From the NCBI GenBank assembly GCA_042663485.1, contig JBHTAF010000006.1: DNA of 64,000 nucleotides. One strand, written 5' to 3'. Under the pieces are notes generated by a model. It did not search any database and was not told the origin of the DNA. It saw only the letters and a list, made by a program, of their open reading frames with translations. The stretch comes from Natronosalvus sp042663485. GTDB taxonomy: Archaea > Halobacteriota > Halobacteria > Halobacteriales > Natrialbaceae. Made by a program: the position numbers and the translations under genes. The stretch's first letter is position 1; every line of letters starts with the position of its first letter. Of this stretch, positions 17,424 through 25,826 are shown one piece after another.

Positions 17424-18227
17424 ATGTCTGATAACCGGTTTTCTCTTTTTCTGGACTGCTTCACATTTGGCGGTCCGCCTCGACGTATCTTCTACGCTGT
17501 TATCTTAGAAGGTGTGTTTCTTCTCGGCCTTTTCAGCTTCACCTCGGAGGGATTACTGGATACCAGTGTCGTGCCACGGTTTACGGAGGTACTCACTGTT
17601 GCCGCCGTCGTAACCGGTCTCGGCGCGTATCTCATATCACGGAGTGCTGCCAAGGACTCGTTCTCCTCCATTCTACACACGGATTTTGTCCCTGGTCTTA
17701 TCGCAGCAGGCTATCTGTTCCTCGGTGAATTGGCGACTGGGATCGGGTTTTTGCTCCATACCTGGGTTTACCAGACGCCGCTACCCCCGACCAACCAGGA
17801 GATCTGGGTCGGTCTTTGCATCGGTGTTATCTTCGGATTCTCGATTCTGTTCTACTTCGACCGTTACGAGATCGACGCTCCAGATGACTACTACCAGCTT
17901 GAGAAGGCCTCTGAGGATCTAATAGAGGCCAAGGAGTTCCTGGAGAAAACCGAGCTACCACCTATCGACTTGACCGGGAGATACAAAGCACTGGAAAACT
18001 CGATGCAAGAGACTGCGGACGTGTTGAAGAAGGCGGAGACCCGGGACGGGGCAAGGTTGGCTCAGGATGTTGAGGCTTGTTTGGATGATTTCCGTGGTCG
18101 ACCAGAGCCATCGAAGCATCTGATCGCCGGGAGTTCGGAATCCCCAGAGCAGCAAGAATTAAAAGATCGGAGACAGGAGTTCCAGTCAGTAGTTAAACGA
18201 GTTAAGAGGATAGCCAATTATGGATGA
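17424..18227 (+). CDS. four-helix membrane protein, first gene of SMC-type operon
   Basis: This 267-aa protein has four predicted transmembrane helices in its first 150 residues (FYAVILEGVFLLGLFSF; VLTVAAVVTGLGAYLI; LIAAGYLFLGELATGIGF; VGLCIGVIFGFSILFYF), then a cytosolic helical tail with coiled-coil character (YQLEKASEDLIEAKEFLE). No family is recognised. Its stop overlaps the next start by 8 bp. As the only membrane component of a four-gene operon with an SMC-like ATPase, it could be the effector of an immune system that acts on the membrane; that is inference. Confidence 0.65.
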   Translation: MSDNRFSLFLDCFTFGGPPRRIFYAVILEGVFLLGLFSFTSEGLLDTSVVPRFTEVLTVAAVVTGLGAYLISRSAAKDSFSSILHTDFVPGLIAAGYLFLGELATGIGFLLHTWVYQTPLPPTNQEIWVGLCIGVIFGFSILFYFDRYEIDAPDDYYQLEKASEDLIEAKEFLEKTELPPIDLTGRYKALENSMQETADVLKKAETRDGARLAQDVEACLDDFRGRPEPSKHLIAGSSESPEQQELKDRRQEFQSVVKRVKRIANYG

Positions 18228-18747
18228 ACCTGTGGATGTCGAGTTTGTCTGGCCTCATACGGAGATGGTTCTGTTTTTGGTAGACTCAGATACCTGCTTT
18301 GGCGAACCGGTAGGCGACATCATGGAAGAGGTCATAGATTGTGAGCACGTAAACGGCGAAGGTCGACACATCGATAATGACCTCTCGGCCGACACTCAAC
18401 GGTTGCCCAAAGCCAGTATCGAGAGAGACAAGGAAATCATCCCTAACAGCTTGATCCTGGTTCACTGTGACCTGGTTATTGGAACTAAGATGGAGGACTA
18501 TCTCAATGGAACAACAATTCCTAAAGCCTCCCGCATAGTAGCCATTGTAGACGATTCAGAGCACTCGAACCCGGGACAAAAACTCGATATGATTCAGCGT
18601 CCTATTGAAAGAGCTTCATCGAAGGAAGAAATCATGGATGAGGCCAGGGACTACTTCAGGACGATCTGCCCGGAGTGCAGCGGCCTACCTGCTCGTTCCT
18701 GGGTTTTCAAATGGTGCGAAGGTGCCTACCACAGGGTGGAGAATTAG
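18220..18747 (+). CDS. hypothetical protein of SMC-type operon
   Basis: This 175-aa protein begins MDEPVDVEFVWPHTEMVLF and shows alternating strands and helices (LVDSDTCFGE; NSLILVHCDLVIG; SRIVAIVDDSE) like a small Rossmann-type alpha/beta fold. It ends with a Cys-rich segment TICPECSGLPARSWVFKWC, possibly a metal site. It overlaps the membrane gene by 8 bp and ends one base before the next start. No family is recognised. The tight packing says it is an obligate part of the operon. Confidence 0.65.
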   Translation: MDEPVDVEFVWPHTEMVLFLVDSDTCFGEPVGDIMEEVIDCEHVNGEGRHIDNDLSADTQRLPKASIERDKEIIPNSLILVHCDLVIGTKMEDYLNGTTIPKASRIVAIVDDSEHSNPGQKLDMIQRPIERASSKEEIMDEARDYFRTICPECSGLPARSWVFKWCEGAYHRVEN

Positions 18748-18748
18748 C

Positions 18749-19675
18749 ATGGCTCGCCACGAAAAAGCCTTGCTCAGAGTGTCGCAGTGGTTGAATCTTT
18801 CGCGTTCGGAGCGGCAGGAGTTCGTTGATACCGCTCAGAGGATTTCATCTCGGCAGGAAGCTGCGTTCAGCCAGTACGATGAGGAGTATTTAGAGCACCT
18901 GAAGCAGGATGTCTTCACTCACGAGGAGGTACTCAGCTACCTGGAGGAGGTTGGCATCGGGGAAGACGTCGTCCAGGACTTCAGTTCCGGAGAGATTCCT
19001 TTCGACGAGGTCTACCAGAGCTGGAATGAGATTCGGTACTCGGTTAACGAGATTCTGGATCTAACGATGCTGCTTAAACTGGTTCACTCTTGCTCGGAAA
19101 ACCCGGAAACCCTTTCTCAAGGGATTGACAGCCGGTACAAGTTCCAGAAACTGGTCTACCTAGTGAACCAAGAGCTCGCAGACCAGAACCGGATGGACCG
19201 TGACACTGCGCCATACGATCACGGCAAGTTGGAGAAAACCGGATTCCGCTACACATACCGGATGCGGAGCTCCGGACCTTTCGCCAAGACATTGGAAGAG
19301 GATAAACGCCGGCTCTACGCCTCCAATCTAATTGATGAGGAGGTGATGGCGAAGGTGGAGACACCGGAGATAAACGAGGAGAACTGCCGGTACCGGATCA
19401 CACTGGGACGGTCGGGTGAAGTGGTGATGGACCGTTTCGCTTCCCAGCTTGAATTATTGGAGACAGAGGTCTTGTCGGACTGGGAGGATGCAATTGACCA
19501 CGTCGTCCTCCAGTTCGGTCACATGACCGTGGAAGAACTCCACGAATACATCATGGACTTGGACCCGGTCAAGGAAGCAGAGGACCGGGACCTGCTGCTA
19601 AGAGGAAGACGAGTGAAGTATGATTCTGAACCCTGGATCACGATTTCTGCTGGAGGAGAGATAGGCCATGTCTGA
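18749..19675 (+). CDS. YwgA/SocA-like domain protein of SMC-type operon
   Basis: This 308-aa protein has a helical N-terminal half. The central part, YKFQKLVYLVNQELADQN followed later by YRMRSSGPFAKTLEED and LYASNLID, resembles the YwgA/SocA-like (Panacea-type) domain, in which a KLQKLxYLL helix precedes a Tyr-x-x-x-Gly-Pro-(F/Y) motif. That family includes antitoxin-like and defence-associated proteins. Start: ATG 18749, two bases after the upstream TAG. Its stop overlaps the SMC-like gene start by 8 bp. The domain call is moderate. A role in sensing or holding the ATPase is inference. Confidence 0.6.
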   Translation: MARHEKALLRVSQWLNLSRSERQEFVDTAQRISSRQEAAFSQYDEEYLEHLKQDVFTHEEVLSYLEEVGIGEDVVQDFSSGEIPFDEVYQSWNEIRYSVNEILDLTMLLKLVHSCSENPETLSQGIDSRYKFQKLVYLVNQELADQNRMDRDTAPYDHGKLEKTGFRYTYRMRSSGPFAKTLEEDKRRLYASNLIDEEVMAKVETPEINEENCRYRITLGRSGEVVMDRFASQLELLETEVLSDWEDAIDHVVLQFGHMTVEELHEYIMDLDPVKEAEDRDLLLRGRRVKYDSEPWITISAGGEIGHV

Positions 19676-21701
19676 ACCCAGAATTAAGGAAGAAGTCCGA
19701 CAGTCGATACGGGAAGATGAGGGAATCGACGACGAGTACGTAGACGAGTTCATCGGCCTATTGGACGCCAAGTACCGGGACCTCGAGTTTGACGATGAGC
19801 TGGTCTCCTTGACACGGATGGATATTGAAGGGTTCAAAGTCATCGATGAGTTGGACGTTTCCATTTCTGACCGGGCCACCATCATTCACGGACGAAACTC
19901 GAAAGGGAAGAGCAGCTTCATTGAGGCCACCCGGTTCAACCTTTTCGGCAGAGACAATGACGATCCATTGATCACGAGACCGATCAACCGGAACTACAAG
20001 AAGCTGAAAACCGACGGGTACTGGCGGAAGGGCCGCCGCAACTACCTAGTCCACCGGGAGATGGAGCGGAATCAGAGCTATGAAGGCCACAATAAGCCCA
20101 ACGTCATCGAAAATCCGGAGGACAGTGAACACAGCGAGGCGGAACAGCGCACCCAGTCAGAAGTCGACGACCTAATCGGAATCACACCACTGTATGAGCA
20201 GGGTTTCGACCGGTTCAACATATTCTCCTTGTTCAGCATTATCTCCGGCGATCTCCGCAGCTTCTATGGTTGGGACGAGGCCACGGATCTGATTGATCTG
20301 CTGTTCGGTATCAAGCTCACCAAGGTGGATAGGGCGATACGCAGTGAACTTGAGGAGTGCAAGTTGGAGGACGAGGAACAGGAAGCGAAGACCCGGTTGC
20401 TGGAGTACAAGCAGCGGGCTAAACGGATCAATGACGAAATCCAGGAACTGCGGCAGGAGCAGGAACAGGTAGAGGACCAGCTTTCCGAGAAGGTAGAAAG
20501 ACGGGAGGAACTTGACCGGCTTCTCGATAAGAGCGAGGCAGACTCAGCTCTCTCCGAGAAAATCGATTTGAAGGATGAGATATCGGATACTCAGTCTCGT
20601 CTCCAAGAGAAGGAGGACGAGTTCCGGAGTGTGAAGCAGGAGATCTCTAAGTTGAAGGATGAGACCGCAACCGACGAGATTGCCCCTGCTTTACAGGAAA
20701 TTCAGCAGCTGATCTCGCTGCCGAACCGGTGTCCGGTCTGCACCCGGGATGTTGATCCGGAGCAGCAGCAACGTTTCAACGACCACGGCGACTGTCCACT
20801 CTGTGGAAAGGATGTTCCGGACGACCGTTACGAAACGGTGTCTGAGGTTGACGAGGAAGGCGAGGTAATGGAGCGGGAGAAAAGGCAGGAAGAGCTGGAA
20901 GAATTGGAGAGCCGGCAGAGGACACTGGAGGGTGAGATCGAGTTCTTGGAAGAGGAACTGGAGGAGAAGAGAGACCAGCTTGAAACCCTAAAATTGCGGG
21001 AGGAGCAGTCTGGCTTTGCAGAGTACAAGCGTGAGAAGGAGAAGATAGAGCAGGAAATCGAAAATTTGCGGGACAAGAACACTTCTCTTGAGCTCAGTAT
21101 TGACGCAAAGAAGGGCACGTTGCATGGTGTTGCCCGGCAGGTATGGGAGTGGAGCCAAATTGACGAGGAAAGACAGAGGAAAGAGCAGCGGATGGATGCG
21201 TTGGAGTCCTATCAAAGCATTATATCCGAGGAGCGGAAGAAAGCCCGTCGACGGTTGAAGAACAGGCTGGAAGAACGGATGGAATCCCTCTTGGACGTCT
21301 TCACACGCGGCACCTTTGCCAATGCCACCGGTGTCCGCTTCGACAGAGGCGATTCGTACAGCTACACGATCCACCGGACAGACAACACACAGAAATCGCC
21401 AGGACTGTTGGGACAGACTGATGCAGAGCTCCTTCTGCATATGCTGCTTTTCCACACTACGGTTTTGGCAGAGTTAGAGGAGGAGCGCGAGACGGTTCCG
21501 CTCAAACTGCTGCTGATTGACTCGCCGTACGGGAATGGTCCGGACGATGAGAACGCAGCAGACGTTACGGACTTCTTGTTGGAGCTTCCTGAAATTCTGG
21601 AAAGCTACCAACTGATTGTGGCGATGGCGGATTCAAACCTGACCGGCCGGGACAAGCTGGAGGAGTCCTACGCCTTGGAGCCGGTTGAGCAACATATCTG
21701 A
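19668..21701 (+). CDS. SMC/Rad50-like ATPase with CxxC...CxxC hook
   Basis: This 677-aa protein has a P-loop GRNSKGKSS at 75-83 after the strand MDIEGFKVID. Long coiled coils (about 215-345 and 395-510) flank a cysteine knuckle (C355, C358, C376, C379), and a C-terminal half-site holds LKLLLIDSPYGNG (Asp near 617). This is the architecture of Rad50/SMC-like ATPases and of the archaea-specific SMC-related proteins. The Walker B Asp is followed by Ser rather than the usual Glu. It is the last gene of a four-gene coupled operon. Comparable ABC ATPases drive Lamassu and ABC-three-component phage defence systems, which makes a defence role the best guess. Confidence 0.8.
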   Translation: MSEPRIKEEVRQSIREDEGIDDEYVDEFIGLLDAKYRDLEFDDELVSLTRMDIEGFKVIDELDVSISDRATIIHGRNSKGKSSFIEATRFNLFGRDNDDPLITRPINRNYKKLKTDGYWRKGRRNYLVHREMERNQSYEGHNKPNVIENPEDSEHSEAEQRTQSEVDDLIGITPLYEQGFDRFNIFSLFSIISGDLRSFYGWDEATDLIDLLFGIKLTKVDRAIRSELEECKLEDEEQEAKTRLLEYKQRAKRINDEIQELRQEQEQVEDQLSEKVERREELDRLLDKSEADSALSEKIDLKDEISDTQSRLQEKEDEFRSVKQEISKLKDETATDEIAPALQEIQQLISLPNRCPVCTRDVDPEQQQRFNDHGDCPLCGKDVPDDRYETVSEVDEEGEVMEREKRQEELEELESRQRTLEGEIEFLEEELEEKRDQLETLKLREEQSGFAEYKREKEKIEQEIENLRDKNTSLELSIDAKKGTLHGVARQVWEWSQIDEERQRKEQRMDALESYQSIISEERKKARRRLKNRLEERMESLLDVFTRGTFANATGVRFDRGDSYSYTIHRTDNTQKSPGLLGQTDAELLLHMLLFHTTVLAELEEERETVPLKLLLIDSPYGNGPDDENAADVTDFLLELPEILESYQLIVAMADSNLTGRDKLEESYALEPVEQHI

Positions 21702-21708
21702 AAAGTTG

Positions 21709-21724
21709 ATGCCCGTATGGGCAT
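21709..21724 (+). terminator. hairpin after the SMC-type operon
   Basis: ATGCCC (21709-21714), loop GTAT and GGGCAT (21719-21724) form a 6-bp stem 8 bp after the stop of the SMC-like gene. No T-run follows, so termination is only a possibility. Confidence 0.3.
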
Positions 21725-21841
21725 GCATAGGAGAAACGGCCTCGGCGCTCATGGTGCCCTTCATTACGTTTTCGAGGACTACGACACCGTAATTCAATCC
21801 CGCCAAATCCCTCAGTAGATGCGGCAGTCCTGCACAGAGTC

Positions 21842-21867
21842 TTTCGTCCCCTCAATGGGTGAGGGGC
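21842..21867 (+). promoter_or_regulatory. T-run plus GGGTG hairpin leader element 3
   Basis: TTT (21842-21844) then CGT, stem CCCCTC (21848-21853), loop AATGGGT and stem GAGGGG (21861-21866), ending in C. It sits 56 bp before the first ATG (21898) of the TFB gene. Confidence 0.55.
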
Positions 21868-21906
21868 TCACCGTACTGGTGGGTTCCCCGTAACACGATG
21901 AGAACA

Positions 21907-22833
21907 ATGGCAACCAGAGACATCTACGAAACGGGCTTCGACGAGGACGTCCAGACAAACTCCAGCACGAACCTATGTCCGGAGTGCGATGGCCGGGTCA
22001 CTACCAACTCGGTCGAAACTATCTGTGAAGACTGTGGACTCGTTATTGACGAACAACGAATTGACCACGGTCCTGAATGGAGAACTCACGATCAGGACCA
22101 GCGAAAGCGGACGGGTGCTCCGCTGACTGCGGCACGTCATGACCGCGGACTGTCGACGGAAATCGGTCGCAGGATTGATGCGAACGGGAACGAGCTCTCC
22201 GGGAAAAAGCGCCAGCGGCTAGCCCGAATGCGGCGTGAGCAGTCTCGTGGGCGGTTCCAGTCGAAAGCCGAGCGAAATCTCGCACAGGGCCTGGGTGAAG
22301 TCCGACGAATCGCGAGCACTCTCGAGTTCACAGAGTCGGTTCGCAACCAGGCGTGTCACCTATTCCGGAGCGCTCAAACTGAAGACCTGCTTCGAGGCCG
22401 ATCAATCGAGGCGATGGCGGCAGCGAGCGTTTACGGAATCTGCCGCTGTAACGGTCTCTTACGAACACTCGAGGACATCGCTGATGCGGCACGAGTCAAA
22501 CAGTCGAGAGTCAAGAATGCCTACAAGACGGTGAACAGAGAACTCGGACTCCCGGCCCAGCCCGTTCGTCCGAGCAAATTCGTTCCCCGACTTGCGTCGG
22601 AACTCGACGTCTCTGAATCCATTCGACAGCGAGCTCGACGGTTGGCCGAAGAAGCTGAATCGACAGGTGCCACAACGGGCGTCCAGCCATCAGGATTTGC
22701 AGCGGCCTGTCTCTACAAAGCCGGACGCGACGAAGGCCGGTGGCTGACACAGACGGAGGTCGCGGAGTCTGCGAACGTCACGACTCCGACCATCCGGTCG
22801 CATCAAGACACACTGACTGAACTGGTCCTCTGA
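21907..22833 (+). CDS. tfb: transcription initiation factor IIB (TFB)
   Basis: This 308-aa archaeal TFB recruits RNA polymerase to TATA/TBP promoters. A zinc ribbon has C24, C27, C40 and C43 (LCPECDG and ICEDCGLV). It is followed by the B-finger region HGPEWRTHDQDQR and RTGAPLT, then two cyclin-like repeats, from about 110 (LGEVRRIASTLEFTES) and about 205. The ATG at 21898 would add three residues. Haloarchaea carry several TFB paralogues, and plasmid copies are thought to retune expression. It stands alone behind a leader hairpin. Confidence 0.9.
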   Translation: MATRDIYETGFDEDVQTNSSTNLCPECDGRVTTNSVETICEDCGLVIDEQRIDHGPEWRTHDQDQRKRTGAPLTAARHDRGLSTEIGRRIDANGNELSGKKRQRLARMRREQSRGRFQSKAERNLAQGLGEVRRIASTLEFTESVRNQACHLFRSAQTEDLLRGRSIEAMAAASVYGICRCNGLLRTLEDIADAARVKQSRVKNAYKTVNRELGLPAQPVRPSKFVPRLASELDVSESIRQRARRLAEEAESTGATTGVQPSGFAAACLYKAGRDEGRWLTQTEVAESANVTTPTIRSHQDTLTELVL

Positions 22834-22880
22834 AGCGTCTGACTCGAAACGCCCAATCCGCCTCAGGTGTGGGGCTGATG

Positions 22881-22887
22881 TTTAAAA
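22881..22887 (+). promoter_or_regulatory. TATA-like box before the zinc-ribbon gene
   Basis: TTTAAAA lies 20 bp before ATG 22904 and 38 bp before ATG 22922. With the usual 26-bp spacing to transcription start, it favours the ATG at 22922 with a short leader. Confidence 0.4.
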
Positions 22888-22921
22888 GTGAAGACGAACG
22901 AACATGCTGGTAGACGTCCCT

Positions 22922-23800
22922 ATGCCCGACCGTTACGCTGACCTCGAGGAACTCCGACCGCTTGGCGAGGCGACGCAGATTCCCGACGATGAACTCGCTA
23001 GAGACGGTCGTTGCGAGCCCTTTCGAGACCAAACTGAGGAGACACTCGTGGGGTATCCAAACGACCCAGTCCCACCAGCGAGTGAGTGTGCTTCCTGTGG
23101 CGCGTCGAGCCCTGCCAGCCAGACCAAGTGCCGGTTCTGTCTCAGTAATCATCTTGGAGGGTCCACCGACAAGCAGCCCGCAGACCTCGAGTGGACACTC
23201 CTTCACGTCGTCCATCTGCTCGTCGAGGCCTCGACCGACTATCACGCCCTCGCGAAGGGTGCTGCGGCAGCCGCCCTCCTTGCGAAGCCCGACAGGGATC
23301 CAGCCGTCGACGACTGCCAGCTGATCTACGATTTCGACGACGCGCCTGCGGCGCAGCTGATCGACCAGTGGCCTTCCCTTCCCGAAGCTGTACGAACTAC
23401 CTCCGAACGTGGTGAGCAGCTGCTTTCGGTAGCTCGGAAGCGGACAACCTGGGCTGAGATGACGCCGGCGTCAAGTAGGGAAGCACACGCAACGTATCTG
23501 TACGACGAGGAAGGACACGGCGTTCGTGGCGAAGCTCGACTTACAGCCCTACTTGACAGTGCCGAGAACGATGTCTGGTTAGTACCAGCGATTGCACTCC
23601 AGCGTTCCGTCGACGAGCACTCCGTGGATCGCCACCCCAGCGTTCCCTCGAGAACACGTCTTGAATGTCGCACGTGCGGTCGAAAGACTGTGCATCAGTT
23701 TCAGGAGTTCGAATCTTTCCCAGATGAGACGTGGTCTGGCCAGCCGATATGGGAGTGCCAGGGATGTCAGTCACCTCGCCACGGATCAAATCCCCAGTAG
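22922..23800 (+). CDS. haloarchaeal zinc-ribbon protein, unknown function
   Basis: This 292-aa protein (MPDRYADLEELRPLGEATQ at the start; ATG 22904 is an alternative adding six residues) has a zinc ribbon CASCGASSPASQTKCRFC near residue 60 and a second one near the C terminus (LECRTCGRKT ... WECQGCQS). Between them is an alpha-helical domain. Proteins like this recur on haloarchaeal plasmids and are sometimes labelled biosurfactant protein 1 in databases, a name without support in this sequence. A nucleic-acid-binding role is plausible from the ribbons. Confidence 0.7.
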   Translation: MPDRYADLEELRPLGEATQIPDDELARDGRCEPFRDQTEETLVGYPNDPVPPASECASCGASSPASQTKCRFCLSNHLGGSTDKQPADLEWTLLHVVHLLVEASTDYHALAKGAAAAALLAKPDRDPAVDDCQLIYDFDDAPAAQLIDQWPSLPEAVRTTSERGEQLLSVARKRTTWAEMTPASSREAHATYLYDEEGHGVRGEARLTALLDSAENDVWLVPAIALQRSVDEHSVDRHPSVPSRTRLECRTCGRKTVHQFQEFESFPDETWSGQPIWECQGCQSPRHGSNPQ

Positions 23801-23821
23801 GACACTCAGCTGAACATCATA

Positions 23822-23854
23822 TTAACCAACGCAGACACAGAAGCTGTTGGTTAA
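23822..23854 (+). repeat. inverted repeat TTAACCAAC...GTTGGTTAA, copy 1
   Basis: TTAACCAAC (23822-23830) and GTTGGTTAA (23846-23854) are perfect 9-bp inverted arms with a 15-bp spacer, starting 22 bp after the stop of the zinc-ribbon gene. A longer version of the same palindrome occurs at 25783-25825. Confidence 0.7.
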
Positions 23855-24289
23855 GTCAGGTGCAGGGCTTTGGCGGGAGACATCAGCGTATCCGTTTCGT
23901 TATTCTGCGCTAGTCGACGAGAGCATGCATAATGACCCACGAGACACATCAAGACCCCGACTGCGTCGCGGCGAAGCAACCACGAGACGCTATAATCGAA
24001 CAACAGTACACGACCAAACCGAACGATGAGAACTGTTAGAAGCACTGCTTGCTCTTGCGGCGAGGACTGCGAAATAGAGCCCTCTGAAGACAGGCAGAAT
24101 CGATCGACATAACCAGAGCCGAATTCCCTTTAAAGGATGAGTTTTGAAGCTAATGCCTACATTGTGATATCGCAGCCGGTGAATACGCAGTGAAGTGATG
24201 GGAGTGTGATGTACAGGTAAGCCTACCGAACACATACTGAGAGCGGCAACCAGTTCCCCCTACTAATTCATACGCCGGATATAACAATC
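23855..24289 (+). other. gene-poor stretch with one possible 35-aa ORF
   Basis: The only candidate is a 35-codon ORF at 23932-24039 (MTHETHQDPDCVAAKQPRD and 16 further residues). It is acidic and looks protein-like but has no recognised family. TATA-like GATATAAC at 24277-24284 lies just before the PadR-like gene. Nothing else is seen. Confidence 0.35.
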
Positions 24290-24589
24290 ATGTCATCTGT
24301 TGGACTGTCCCTTGACATGGACGACCTCACAGGGTTCCAACGAGACCTCCTATACGTCATTGCCGGTGCCGATCAACCGTCCGGCCAAGATGTCAAAGAA
24401 GGGGTGGAGCAGTACTACAGCGCCGACATCAACCATGGACGGCTGTACCCTAACCTCGATACGATAGTCAACAAGGAGTTAGTCGAAAAGGGTAAGCTAG
24501 ACCGGAGGACGAATTACTACGCGATCACGGAACCCGGAGAGCGAGCAATTGATGAAAGACGAGAGTGGGAATCACAGTACGTCGATTAG
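24290..24589 (+). CDS. PadR family transcriptional regulator
   Basis: This 99-aa protein is a winged helix-turn-helix of the PadR family: TGFQRDLLYVIAGADQPSG, then INHGRLYPNLDTIVNKELV and YAITEPGERAIDERREW. The LYPNLDxLV recognition helix and the YxIT wing are diagnostic. It matches the haloarchaeal subgroup with the LDMDDLTGFQRDLL start; the internal ATG at 24317 is an alternative start. It probably represses nearby genes or itself. No partner gene is clear; a HalOD1-type gene follows 266 bp later. Confidence 0.85.
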   Translation: MSSVGLSLDMDDLTGFQRDLLYVIAGADQPSGQDVKEGVEQYYSADINHGRLYPNLDTIVNKELVEKGKLDRRTNYYAITEPGERAIDERREWESQYVD

Positions 24590-24854
24590 CTGACGGACAC
24601 CTCATAGTAGGTTGTGTACTTCACGAGATCACATCCCTGGAGTCCATCTACGACTGAACGATCGACAGAACCGTCAGCAGATTATGAGACTATCGTCCAT
24701 CGGAGAAAAAGCAACAACTGAACAAATCGAGATAGCGGATCACTTTCGAAGATCACGTACCAACACCACTCAAAGTGATTTACTCCAAGACCAATGATTG
24801 CTGGTAACAATATGATCGAAAAGTATTACCAAGATGGTGTGTCATAGAGTGCCA

Positions 24855-25103
24855 ATGACTCAGTCTCTTGCGAGCGAGAGCAATGAGATACACGAACAGA
24901 TCATAGACGAAGTAGCAGCTCTTGAGGATAGGGACCCGCTAGAGCTTCCTCCACTCTATGACGCCGTCGAACCTGACGCACTGGAGTCGATTTTTTCACC
25001 AACCGTTGGTGGGAATACCCGAGTTGGCCGAGTAGAATTCCCATACGCAGATCACACTATTATTGCAGAGTTTGAGGAAGAACCAGTTGTTAGAATCGAA
25101 TGA
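24855..25103 (+). CDS. HalOD1 output-domain protein
   Basis: This 82-aa protein consists almost wholly of a HalOD1 domain: IHEQIIDEVAALEDRDPLEL, then PPLYDAVEPDALESIF and a short strand pair VGRVEFPYADHTI with VVRIE. HalOD1 is a haloarchaea-specific output domain often attached to response regulators. Here it stands alone. The ATG at 24855 fits the family start better than the in-frame GTG/ATG seven codons upstream. Target and regulation are not visible. Confidence 0.8.
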   Translation: MTQSLASESNEIHEQIIDEVAALEDRDPLELPPLYDAVEPDALESIFSPTVGGNTRVGRVEFPYADHTIIAEFEEEPVVRIE

Positions 25104-25176
25104 GAACAAGTGAAGCTTCGACGCTATAGGTAGCCGTCACTGAAATCGAACTGCACAAGAAGTAACCTGGCCGCTG

Positions 25177-25206
25177 TTTATCGTCGCCTCCAGAGAGCGG
25201 AGGCGA
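25177..25206 (+). promoter_or_regulatory. T-run plus hairpin leader element 4
   Basis: TTTATCG (25177-25183) then stem TCGCCTCC (25184-25191), loop AGAGAGC and stem GGAGGCGA (25199-25206), a perfect 8-bp hairpin. This copy lacks the GGGTG core and is closest to its gene (GTG at 25213, 36 bp from the T-run). Confidence 0.5.
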
Positions 25207-25212
25207 ACACAA

Positions 25213-25434
25213 GTGGCTAACTCGTCAGATTCATCCATCGAATCAGGTACTCTCACACCGGAACAGCGTCTCGAACCGCCAAACACCCGACTCATCAACG
25301 CTTGTATCGCGACGATTCACGACATGAAGACGCTACGGGCGTGCGTCGCCTACGAAAACGCAAACCAGCAGCGCGTCCAGATTCTCCGTCAGCTCGAAAA
25401 TCAGGCTAGCGAGATCCGCTCAGAAGATACCTGA
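25213..25434 (+). CDS. small haloarchaeal protein, GTG start
   Basis: This 73-aa protein starts at GTG 25213 right behind a hairpin leader element. Its core (TRLINACIATIHDMKTLRAC, then VAYENANQQRVQILRQLE) is a two-helix unit typical of small plasmid-borne haloarchaeal proteins. No family name or function can be given. It is probably co-transcribed with the 99-aa gene 53 bp downstream, although that gene has its own leader-like hairpin. Confidence 0.6.
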   Translation: MANSSDSSIESGTLTPEQRLEPPNTRLINACIATIHDMKTLRACVAYENANQQRVQILRQLENQASEIRSEDT

Positions 25435-25451
25435 ATGGATGCTCGCGGGCT

Positions 25452-25479
25452 GTTTGTCGGCGCCGCCATGGGTGGAGGC
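25452..25479 (+). promoter_or_regulatory. T-run plus GGGTG hairpin leader element 5 (weak stem)
   Basis: TTTGTCG is followed by GCCGCC, ATGGGT and GGAGGC (one mismatch), keeping the GGGTG core, 36 bp before ATG 25488. Confidence 0.4.
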
Positions 25480-25487
25480 CCAATGGA

Positions 25488-25787
25488 ATGAGTAATCGAC
25501 CCGAGATCAAGATTCAGCGACAGACCGCGTTCGGAGACGATGGCCATCTCGAGGTAACCGAGACGAGCGTCGAGACCTCGCTCGAGGACTTCGGCGTAGA
25601 TGTCGATCATCGCGATCGGGATTCAAGACTCGATCGCCCCGAAGCCAGTGAGTTCGGCGTCGATGACCGGCCGGAAGTAGAGCAAGTATCCGAGAAAGAT
25701 CAGTCCACGCTCTTCGCAGATACGGACGCCGACCAGCAGACGCTCACAGGTGACGAAGCAGCAATGCAGTGCCTGTTCGAGGATTAA
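25488..25787 (+). CDS. small acidic haloarchaeal protein
   Basis: This 99-aa very acidic protein starts MSNRPEIKIQRQTAFGDDG. After a strand-rich start (HLEVTETSVETSLEDFG) it is Asp/Glu-rich and probably disordered, ending in LTGDEAAMQCLFED. It has the bulk composition of a genuine haloarchaeal product but no recognised family. Its stop codon lies inside the left arm of the 12-bp inverted repeat that follows. Confidence 0.55.
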   Translation: MSNRPEIKIQRQTAFGDDGHLEVTETSVETSLEDFGVDVDHRDRDSRLDRPEASEFGVDDRPEVEQVSEKDQSTLFADTDADQQTLTGDEAAMQCLFED

Positions 25788-25825
25788 CCAACAACCGCTC
25801 TCCGTCTCTATTCTTGTTGGTTAAT
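25783..25825 (+). repeat. inverted repeat ATTAACCAACAA...TTGTTGGTTAAT, copy 2
   Basis: Perfect 12-bp arms at 25783-25794 and 25814-25825 with a 19-bp spacer. The left arm contains the stop codon of the upstream gene and the right arm runs into TTTT. It shares its 9-bp core with 23822-23854. Both copies lie at gene 3' ends, so terminator or operator roles are possible. Confidence 0.75.
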
Positions 25826-25826
25826 T

